From assembly GCA_000226015.1 (NCBI GenBank), contig JH157227.1, forward strand, positions 34,519 through 76,864: 42,346 bases of DNA, given 5' to 3'. The notes beneath the pieces were generated by a model. The model was given only the letters and a program-made list of their open reading frames with translations, had not been told where the DNA came from and did no database searches. This document shows, one piece after another, positions 34,201-42,346 of this stretch (positions are counted from its first letter, which is position 1; every line of letters starts with the position of its first letter). This stretch comes from Mnemiopsis leidyi (Eukaryota; Ctenophora; Tentaculata; Lobata; Bolinopsidae). The position numbers and the translations under genes are program-made.

Positions 34201-35825
34201 AACCTAAAGATGTTAAACTTGGTAAAATTACCACGGATTGTTAGAGTAAGAGAGTTTGACTATTACTATTTTAAACCTTGAAATGCTATCTTAAAAATTA
34301 ATAGTTGGATTCTTCATTTAGATTTTTGAAGAATCATGACATTGTACAATTCCAAATCTCAGTACCTTTAAACCTCTGAAGTAAGTAAACTTGTTGGATT
34401 GATTAATGGAGCAGGCTAAAGATAAGAAATCTTTCAGCAAATTTAAGGCAAAGTTCAACAGTCATGTATGATGTTTTAGTTGCACCAGGAACACTGAACA
34501 GACAATTTTCTCAATAATGGGATGGAGGTCGCCAACCCTCTGGGATACTTCTTGGAACCCCGACCAAGCAGAGAGTATTTTCGTCGACGAGAAAGTTTCG
34601 GAAACATAATTGTAGACCAATTTGTTCAAAGTCCTTCATTGTGAATATGATCAATGATGCCCCAACGAATAAAAATTCTTGTCAATATGATACAATGCAT
34701 CGAATATCAGATTAATGAAGTATGAACTATATAATGCGCATACCCTCAATAAACCATACCTTGCCACCTGCAAATCAATTCTCCCTTTCCAGAACTTACC
34801 TAGGGGTAATCCAGTTCGGTCCATGACAACCTCCTGTAGTTCGAATATCGTGAGCGACACAACATCTACGTCGTAAAGGTCGATCTTCTGACCGTTGTAG
34901 TTGCACCTAAAGTGAGGTTCTAGTCAGCTTCACACTTCTCTTCGCCTTGTTACAGACCTCATTATGAGCTCAGAGGTTAACGACTTGAACGATAACTACT
35001 TGGTACGTAGGAGCATCTTATGCAGCTTTAGTGGCGACTAAAGGGTAGTGCTTATAACAAGTCGTCTTAACTCTTCTTAAGTGCCTTCTTGGCAATGATC
35101 TGTGTGCTTGGCTCATTTTCCTGGTCGGCTTGGCTCAGGTGCTGAGCCACACGTTTACTGAGTATTTTACCAGCAATCTGGACTCAACGGTCAACCTTTT
35201 ACATGAAGTGAAGAATTCAAGGAGTTTTAATTGAGTAAGGTTAAGCTTAGTCATCTCTCTTCCTTTTCAATAACTTTATTTCATCTTTATAAGTAAAAAG
35301 TGGACGTACGGCAGGGAAAAACAAACATGATATGAAGATTAGGAATTGGCTCTTGCTCTCTCAGCTTGCAGTGAATAGAAGCTCCGTAGGGTATTCCAAC
35401 ATCCCTTAGAATCCACGGGTCAGACAGATCTGCTCCACTGTGAAGCAGTCTAATGTTTTGTTGGGGGTCGAGTTGAAATTTGGCCCTGATCTCGTCCTAA
35501 AATATAGACTTGTCAAGATTTTCACATAATATTTCGAAAAATCAGAGGTGTAAATATAATGCTGCGTTATTCCGTCAGAAACTGCTAGTGAGACAAAATG
35601 TGGACACCCTTTAACTAACAACTTTGTATCTTTTCTAATTCTTGCATTGATAATGCGGTCCCTGATTTCTTTAAAAGGTTTGATAAATTATGAAAGACGG
35701 CTGTTGCAGGGCAGCAATAAACAAGCTAAATATAAAGACATGATTACCTTCAATTGCTGGACAGTTTGAGCGTCTCCTATTTGCCAGGGGATAGATCTTC
35801 CGCTGTAGAGGACAAATATCTTCAT
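31288..35825 (-). CDS. ANKUB1: ANKUB1-like protein (ubiquitin-like plus ankyrin repeats)
   Basis: Ten exons in transcript order: 35748-35825, 35327-35496, 34800-34906, 34106-34203, 33462-33657, 33087-33229, 32825-32970, 32393-32544, 32121-32248 (or to 32257), 31288-31935; about 621 residues. The protein starts MKIFVLYSGRSIPWQIGDAQ and forms a ubiquitin-like domain (about 1-80, with LLHSGADLSDPWILRDVGI). A second beta-grasp-like segment (about 80-151, DRTGLPLGCFRLADASGREM) and ankyrin-type repeats (about 152-310, VWKGWSSLINATLEGNITAV, then NYKGQNALAIANERGH) follow. The order and many positions match vertebrate ANKUB1 as I remember it. The C-terminal exon is a 216-codon basic, Ser/Thr-rich tail. 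The donor at 35326 and the acceptor of exon 9 were chosen by frame and family length. Cellular function is not established. Confidence 0.85.
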
Positions 35826-36357
35826 GCTGCTTTCTTACAATACAACCGTTTACAATCTAATCATCAAGGTCAAAAGCAAGGCTTCTCGAATCAATTATCA
35901 AATTAAAGCCGAACAATATTGTTTAGCGAACTGAAATGAATGCCAGATAGACAATAGATATAAGCCACATAAAATGGCAATGACTCGCGACTGCATGATA
36001 GATACATCGGGTGAAAAAATTAGAGGGCAGTTTTGCAGACTGGTAGATAATATAGTTGGCGGAGGTAGTGCGACCCAGAGCATAAAAGGTATAAATCAAT
36101 TACTCAGGACTATATATAGAAGCATAATCGAGGTTCAGAGACATAAGCAGTAGTAGAAAAAGATGTTGGAGTGATTTTACGGGGCATTTGTTGTCTTGTA
36201 AAAAGCAAAGGTCTATTTGGTTTAATGCAGCTGCAAAAATCAGTAACACAAAGAATCAAAGGAAATGCTATCTATCATCATTAAAATGTAGTTAGTAGTT
36301 TTAGTGTTACATTGAAATACAAACACGAAAAACCCTAATCGCAGTTTTATACCTACG

Positions 36358-36770
36358 TATTAAACATAAATTCAAATATATTTGTTGATCAACAAACTAG
36401 ACAAGTTAAAAGATACCTTCTAATAACAATTCGACTTTATTTTAAAACAAGAAAACCATTCGAACTTTTAGGACGGTCACAAGCAAAAACAACCAATAAA
36501 ACAACTGAATACATTTTTCAATGAATGCGGCCTTTTCTAGATCTAGCCTTCTTCAATTTAAGTATTAACATAAATTCAAATCTATTTGTTGATCGGCAAA
36601 CTAGACAAGTTAAAAGACGCCTTCTAATAACAATTCGGCTTTATTTCAAAACAAGAAATCCATTCGAACTTTTAGGACAGTCACAAGCAAGAACAACCAT
36701 CAAAACAACTGAACACATTTTTCCAATGAATGCGGCTTTTCCTAGCCTTCTTCAATTTTTGACTGTTTCC
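36358..36770. repeat. Imperfect tandem duplication, about 204-bp unit
   Basis: Two adjacent copies (about 36358-36560 and 36562-36770) align with a 204-bp offset and roughly one difference per ten bases. Landmarks in both are AACATAAATTCAAAT, AAACTAGACAAGTTAAAAGA, CATTCGAACTTTTAGGAC and CAATGAATGCGGC. The first copy has the perfect palindrome TTTGTTGATCAACAAA, broken in the second (GATCGGCAAAC). I recognise no transposon. Confidence 0.85.
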
Positions 36771-38019
36771 CTTTGAAATTCTACCTGCTTGCTGGTTGAA
36801 TTATACTACTAAAGTGATAATTGATTCTGCTAGCTCTCTACTTGACAGTAACAAGGAGACATCGTGAAGAACTTAACGTGATTTGCGATACTAGTTCCTC
36901 AAAATATTTGATCGCGACTACACTGCGGTCAAAAAAGCGTGCTCTCAGAATCTGAGAATCTATATAATTCTTGACAGGGGGCTTTATGAACACGGGAATC
37001 TTTGTTTTAACTACTACCAGCACCTGATCGATAGCGTTGCGGGTACAGAATTACAAAAAAAGTGAATCTATAATAGTAAAATGCGCAATTGTGGTTAGTA
37101 TGTTTCAAAGCAAGGACGAATTTGATACTAAAAGAAGCAATTTAGACGGTATTTAAGAACATACAGCTTTTGCGTCATATAAAAGTGCATCAAATTTCGG
37201 TTTTATCTCGAAGTTGCCACTTTAAATTGACCAGTCAAAGTCGCAAATTCTTTATCAGTTTTACCACCGTGTAGAAACTGTATGACAAGTATTTTAAGAA
37301 ATTTATTTTACTGGCAGCTTTGATCTGTATCTGAGTATATAACGTCATAATATGATGATTATAAACTTATTTCAAAAATTTAGCTCTGATCCTACAAAGT
37401 AAAGAGCTGAGGCCTTTCACCTTGGACCAAGCAAGGTAGATAATGTAGTTTGAATAAGAAGTCACGAAGCTCAAGTAAGCCAACGTATCCTAGAAAGCAA
37501 CCTGCCCTGTGAATATTGAAATACTGTCAGTACATTCAACAGCTTAAGTTGTTGAACAATCAGAGCGCAATACATTACATAATTAGAAATGGAACACTTA
37601 AGTCGAGAAATTTAACAATGTAGCACGAAGAAACAGTGGAAGAGAATGGAAAGTTATGTCGCCATAGCGACAAGAAAATTAACGCTCGAGTGGAGACCAC
37701 ATGCTCTATTATATGAGAGAAGATAGAGCGGAGTGGGTAGGACAGGTGAAAGTTAACTAAATTACCTGGTAAGCCGATACGTTTTGCTGATGCTATTTGA
37801 GAGCTCGATCCCATCAGTGTCCGATATGTCCTTTATTGGAAGTGACTCCGTGAGTGACTTTACGTTATGGAATATTGAAATAGTTGGCGTTGTAGGGGAG
37901 GGACACTGCAGGGTGGCACTATCACGTGACCAATAACTAACCTGGGTACCTCAGTCCTTGTTGTCTCTGACAACGATCGGAGAGAACCGTAGAGTCAAGC
38001 AGCGCCTGGTCACCAATAA

Positions 38020-38145
38020 CTAATTTCTAAGTTTGTAATTATACATTCAGGTACGACCAAACTAATTTCTAAGTTTATAATTATACATTCGGGTACGACC
38101 AAACTAATTTCTAAGTTTACAATTATACATTCAGGTACGACCGAT
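38020..38145. repeat. 42-bp tandem repeat, three copies
   Basis: CTAATTTCTAAGTTT starts at 38020, 38062 and 38104. Each unit continues with an AATTATACATTC core and GGTACGACC. Only a few substitutions separate the copies, so the array is young. Confidence 0.9.
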
Positions 38146-40267
38146 ACAGCTCAGAATGGGGCAGACGGTGATGGAATCCTGGGATTGTGAACCTTCTATG
38201 TATCAGTATTCAGTGATCACTTTCAAAAGCATTTAGCATTGGGGTCCATAGGCTAGTTTAGTGGGATGAAAATTTTGAGAATGAATAAACACTGAATCTT
38301 ATCAACATTCAAAGCGTCACCAAGAGATATGAAGAACGATCTTATTGTTATCGTCAAAAAAGGGTTTGCGTAATGCGTTATTGTTTGTGTTATTAATTCA
38401 CGTGTTTAAAAGTAACGGTTACTTTTAGTTTTGGGGAAGGGCTACACATTTTGTAACCAATAGAATTATGTGAACTTAAAGGTTGAACTTGAAAAAACTT
38501 GAAAAAACTGATCGAACTAATCTCTAGCCGTCATAGATTAGTTACTATAAGTTTGGAGAGGGGCTGACTGAGCTTACCTCCCCCTCTGCTTTGTTTATAG
38601 TGGGTTCATTTATTTCATTCACATCATCACATAAAATTAAAGTTGTACTCTTTGGTGCGGGTAAGCCATGACGAACGAAGTATAAAATTAAAATTTGTTG
38701 CTCCGTTTTTCAGCAAAACATTGCTACATAACCGTACGGATGTTTACAATTTGTTAGCACAGTATGAATTGATTTTAGTTTATGATGACCGGTCATGCTT
38801 TGGCAGCAATTAGGGTTGGTCTGTTTAATCATACACAGCCGCATACTCTAGGTTATGGAACCTGGGCTATACTATTGAGTATTGACTGTGCAATATGAAA
38901 TATTCCTTCTCTATTTATTAATTTATATATTTACTATATGTATTTAAAGCATTTTGCAGATTTTGCTCAATAGAAACCTGTAATCGCTCAAAATTTCATG
39001 TGGTTACCACTTAGCAATAAAATCTTATAAATAGCGTCTACTATTACTAAGATTTCTAAACATTGCGATATTATATGACTGAAACTTGTATATTTTGTAA
39101 GGATATGGTGTTATTAGCACGAGTGGGTTATATAGGACGCCTACCTTTTTTGCCTTTTATGCACAATGTCCATCGTCTGTGTTGTTGCCGCATCCCCTCA
39201 CAGCAACTCGTACATCAAAATGTTTTTCGGTACAATCATTATCATGATTATGCTATCATAGTGACACAAATTTTCCTCAGTAACTTTTATTACTATTATA
39301 GGTTAAGATTGGACTGAGCAAAATGAACCGTGAGTAATTTTTTATGGTGCTTCATCCATTTACTTTAGCATACGCAGTAAAAATGTTAAAAGTTGCCCTA
39401 TTCCGAAGTGTTTTGTAGTTTACACTATCCCATGATAAAGTGAGCAATGAAACACGAAAGGCGCTTGTTGAAGATATTTGTGCAAGAAAGAAAATCTCTT
39501 GCACCAGTCACAAGATGTCGAATCGATAACATTTTTTGGTTTCCTGAACACATATTTTAAATTGCTTATGAAACTCTCGGCGAATTTTTCTCATTGAGAA
39601 CGCAGTATATATTCGTTTTTATCTTTTTATCGTATTTTTCAAAGAGCTTTTCCAAATATTAGATATTTCCTCAAAATTTTATTCAAAATTTTACTCCACT
39701 TCTTTACAAGCTATCAGAATCACATTCTTTTTCTGACTGTAAAAATTTAATGCCAAGCCATTACATTTAAGTTCAACGATCTAATACCCCAAACCAACGT
39801 TTACTTATTCTCCCATTACAGAAACCAGTATTGTACATTCCACAGTGCTTTATACATCAAAATATTCATAACCCGTGCTGGCAGGTATTGGTAGTTATAT
39901 ATCAGAGTGCAACAGGTCCGCAGTAGTAGTGAGAGCTGGCTACACAGGCTGGCAGTTTTATTGAGCTAGTAATGTAGGTTCTGTCATCACCTGAACTCAG
40001 CAGTTAAAACTCTCTGACTCCTTCAGCCTACACTGTGAACCTACACAACTGTATCGCTTTAATACTGTCTCAGCCCACTGCTAAATAGAAGCCTTTCTTT
40101 TGTCTCGTTTGCTCAACTTGTCTTTCTCGTAGATAAATTGAAGCCTATTTTTATCAATTCCACTTTCTTTGATTTGGCAACGTAGTTTCGTATGATGTCC
40201 ACGCTACCGTAAAGTTCAACTCAAAATAAGGCTTTAAATTCTAAATGTGTTTAGGGAAGGGAAAAAG

Positions 40268-40915
40268 ATGGCGGCTTTAGAATTTTTGAAAAACAGAATA
40301 GTCATTTTGATGCAGGAGAGGGACAAGGCCATTAACAGAGCAGACGAACTCCAAGACACAGTCCAGAATGCTAAAGACCTCGTTACAAAGGTAAATGTCA
40401 CCACCTGAACCGACGCTATCTCTGAATAAAGAATAAATGTCCGAACATATAGTATAACTATAAGTATTGAAGGAGATACGTTCCCACTTGCGCCACCACG
40501 TAATTGTGAAGGAAGTTTCTATCAAAAGCAAACATGACAATCTTTCAGCTTGAGACTGATAAACGAGATTTGGAAAACAGGCTGGAACTGGCGGATGCGG
40601 AAATAGACAAACTCCACGAGTGGAAGGAACAGGTTTTGGAGGAGAAAAACGAACTAGAGGTAGCGATCTAAAGCATAACCAGATTTGTTGGCTTTTGTTA
40701 ATACAATTTAGTTTTTTTGTAAAGCTCCTGTAAAAATCACAATTGTAAAAACTTTCTATTAGGTTGAGGTCGAAAAATTGAGACGAGAGAATGACAGCTT
40801 GCAGAACGCAATTGACACATTTGAAGTAGCATTCGAGTACAAAGACCAAGAGATAGGCGAATTGGAAAAGCAGATAGAGGAATTTAATCAGGAGATGGAT
40901 GATTTGGCTTCTTAA
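40268..40915 (+). CDS. Small coiled-coil protein, tropomyosin-like, 128 residues
   Basis: Three phase-0 exons (40268-40390, 40549-40659, 40763-40915) encode 128 residues with continuous heptad character and no proline. The start MAALEFLKNRIVILMQERDK, followed by AINRADELQ, recalls tropomyosin N-termini (ERDKA..RA.ELE pattern). LENRLELADAEIDKL and VEKLRRENDSLQNAI extend the coil, and it ends EMDDLAS. Tropomyosins are usually about 250-284 residues, so this would be less than half length; exon lengths of 41 and 37 codons are near those of early tropomyosin exons. The ATG sits in AAAGATGG and the coil begins at once. A different short coiled-coil family is possible. Poly(A) signal at 41145-41150. 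Confidence 0.7.
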
Positions 40916-41032
40916 CTTGATTTCACTGAGACTCGAACTAAAGGAGATGCGAGCGGTCTTCGCCAGAGAAAGATTTGATACATTAAGGAACGATTGTGAA
41001 CTCAAAGAATGATTCGAGATACCGGCTCACTG

Positions 41033-41038
41033 TTTATT
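41033..41038 (-). terminator. Poly(A) signal for the Gly-rich gene on the minus strand
   Basis: TTTATT on the plus strand is AATAAA on the minus strand, about 310 bases past the stop of the Gly/Ser/Pro-rich gene. It lies left of the coiled-coil gene's own signal, so the convergent transcripts probably overlap by about 100 bases. Confidence 0.4.
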
Positions 41039-41144
41039 TGTTAGCGTCGATTTTGAATTATTTGCCCTCTCGCAATTTGCATTCGGACCAAAAATACAAC
41101 TTTACCGAGCCTACTAACTTTAAACTCGTTTGACTATAAAAATG

Positions 41145-41150
41145 AATAAA
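41145..41150 (+). terminator. Poly(A) signal AATAAA of the coiled-coil gene
   Basis: AATAAA lies 230 bases after the stop at 40913-40915. It is the first canonical signal downstream on the plus strand. Confidence 0.6.
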
Positions 41151-41348
41151 AAAGATTCTGCAATAATGTGAATTGATTCGATTACATAATGATACATGTA
41201 TCATACGTTTAGACACTTAAACAAGAGTTTCTACCGAGAGCAACGAGATAACAACTAGAACTGTATAAATTAAAATCAACAACTACCAAAAACTAATAAC
41301 TCGTTACAACCATAAAGAGTTAATTCTTCAGTTTCTTCTCCAAAATTG

Positions 41349-42346
41349 TCAGTACATCCTTCTTGTACCAGCTCCACAGCCACCACCATACGAGTTTATA
41401 TTCTGAGTAGCACCGCCGCCCGCCAATCCGAAGGCAGCACCACCAACAACACCACTTGCTCCTCCAGTAACCGCGCTAGCACCAGCAGAGAAGCCGGGCC
41501 CACTGGCAGCGACACCTGCAGATCCAGAACTCACTTCTATTAGCTTGTAGTGCGGACGCAGTGCTCGCCTCTGACCATTTATTTTCACAGAGAAACCACC
41601 TTTACTCTTCCTGTTTCTGATATGTCTGCCCGGAACAGTTGATGTTTGTCCGTTCATCGTTATCTGATAGAATTTGTTGGAGCTCACTTGAACGTTTCCA
41701 ACAGAAAACTGGGGTACCGATGGACGGGGTGGTCGGCTCATCATTGTCTTAGGTAGCACAACCATAGGTCGTCGGTCGCTCTTCAACGGAGCATAAACAG
41801 GTTTAACAGATCCGTCCGGATTAAACATGACATACAGTGGAAAATGTCGAACACCCCTCGGAAGCTGCTGCTTGGATATGAATGAAGGGGCATAATTCGA
41901 ACCAGGGTATGGTAGCTTCCCAGGAGAATCAGCTTCATCATCAGAAGAGCTGGAATCGCCAGAATCGGTCGGAACAGAAGATCCTGGGGAGCCAAAGGCA
42001 GACACTGGAGAACCGGGGGAAACAGTATTGAAATTGGGAGCAATACCAGGAACACCACTCATTCCTGACGGGTAACCAAGACTTCCTGAGGACGGAACAA
42101 TGGCACCATTTGGTCCAAAAGAATTATCAGGAAGCCCACCACTACCAGGATTCACCGAAAATGGCCCACTCCCAGCAGGAAGGACAAATGGTCCGGGGAA
42201 AGCTCTGTCAGCTCCTCGTGCTTTCAATCCTCCTGGACCGAAAGCACCTCCAGATCCTCCAGTTGCGATATCAATATTTACACCTCCAGCAGATGGACCA
42301 CTAGGGCCGCTGGGACCACGTTGGTCCAGCTGCTCCTCCGGCAACA
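41349..42346 (-). CDS. Gly/Ser/Pro-rich protein with a basic repeat domain (partial, 5' end off window)
   Basis: An open frame of at least 331 codons runs from the window edge to TGA 41349-41351; the N-terminus is missing. The first part is Gly/Pro/Ser-rich, including a short collagen-like GPSGPSGPS. An acidic Ser/Asp cluster (DSGDSSSSDDEADS) follows, then a basic segment of about 100 residues containing PLYVMFNPDGSVKPVYAPL, FYQITMNGQTSTVPGRH and FSVKINGQRRALRPH, which look like three diverged copies of one beta-strand unit. The tail is Gly/Ala-rich and ends CGAGTRRMY. Composition suggests a structural or extracellular-matrix-type protein, but no signal peptide can be examined and I recognise no family. 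The long low-complexity frame without stops and the strong amino-acid bias support real coding. Confidence 0.7.
   Translation of the reverse strand, partial: LPEEQLDQRGPSGPSGPSAGGVNIDIATGGSGGAFGPGGLKARGADRAFPGPFVLPAGSGPFSVNPGSGGLPDNSFGPNGAIVPSSGSLGYPSGMSGVPGIAPNFNTVSPGSPVSAFGSPGSSVPTDSGDSSSSDDEADSPGKLPYPGSNYAPSFISKQQLPRGVRHFPLYVMFNPDGSVKPVYAPLKSDRRPMVVLPKTMMSRPPRPSVPQFSVGNVQVSSNKFYQITMNGQTSTVPGRHIRNRKSKGGFSVKINGQRRALRPHYKLIEVSSGSAGVAASGPGFSAGASAVTGGASGVVGGAAFGLAGGGATQNINSYGGGCGAGTRRMY

Larger units (their letters stand above)
35826..40267. other. 4.4-kb intergenic region, AT-rich, tandem duplications
   Basis: No gene supported on either strand. It should contain the ANKUB1-like promoter (minus) and the promoter of the coiled-coil gene (plus). 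A GTCGCCATAGCGAC element at 37658-37671 resembles an RFX X-box. TATCACGTGACC near 37920 is an E-box. Tandem duplications lie at 36358-36770 and 38020-38145 (separate entries). The segment 38900-40000 is AT-rich with only short frames. Confidence 0.55.
40916..41348. other. Short convergent intergenic gap
   Basis: This gap holds the 3' flanks of the coiled-coil gene and the Gly-rich gene, with one poly(A) signal on each strand. No other feature is seen. Confidence 0.6.

Noticed and set aside
40277..41005. Long minus-strand open frame (242 codons) over the coiled-coil gene
   Set aside because: It is antisense to three well-supported plus-strand exons with heptad pattern and splice sites. Its hydrophobic, Cys- and Phe-rich composition is what the complement of coiled-coil codons produces.
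41349..42346. Calling the Gly-rich protein a collagen
   Set aside because: Only three GPS triplets are consecutive; the rest lacks Gly-X-Y periodicity.

Overview
This window is animal nuclear DNA. The genes are split into many short exons with GT-AG introns, and they encode a T-box transcription factor, tandem Death domains, an ankyrin/ubiquitin-like ANKUB1 relative and a tropomyosin-like coiled coil. This content, the moderately AT-rich composition and the modest introns suggest an invertebrate. I cannot fix the phylum from the sequence. All gene models were built by hand by joining open frames at splice sites with matching phase; none is confirmed by transcript data.

Left part (567-16428, minus): one long gene, modelled with 31 exons and 1602 codons plus stop. 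The N-terminal third holds an unrecognised segment and then an astacin/ZnMc-type metalloprotease domain. Its zinc-binding motif reads HQFGHALGLYHE, so the catalytic Glu is Gln, and the Met-turn is SIMTQ instead of the usual SIM-x-Y. A long acidic, Lys- and Ser-rich disordered middle follows, with a recurring F-[ST]-F-R-[ED] motif. Next comes a run of seven very short exons, all a multiple of three bases and all phase 1-1; two of them are tandem copies. The C-terminus carries two Death domains separated by a basic nuclear-localisation-like exon. A pseudo-metalloprotease joined to tandem Death domains is not an architecture I recognise and is the best candidate for something new. The weakest join is after exon 16 (8323), where a TAG lies just inside the intron, so the region could also be two genes or two isoforms.

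Middle (16429-21969) is about 5.5 kb with no gene I can support. It ends in a compact promoter-like cluster (two TCACGTGA sites and a TGACGTCA) about 150 bp before a T-box gene on the plus strand (21970-30799, nine exons, 415 aa). The T-box protein has an eh1-like motif near its N-terminus and a WRPW motif seven residues from its C-terminus. Both are classes of Groucho/TLE-recruiting motif, so it reads as a built-in repressor. Minus-strand exon-like segments (22603-23028) lie inside its first intron and may be a nested small gene.

Right part: an ANKUB1-like gene (31288-35825, minus, ten exons) converges tail-to-tail on the T-box gene, about 490 bp apart. A 4.4-kb gene-free stretch with tandem duplications follows. 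Then comes a 128-residue coiled-coil protein resembling a miniature tropomyosin (40268-40915, plus), and the 3' part of a Gly/Ser/Pro-rich protein gene that runs off the right edge (41349-42346, minus). Introns and spacers contain many young tandem repeats, including a nine-copy 35-bp minisatellite beside a Death-domain exon.
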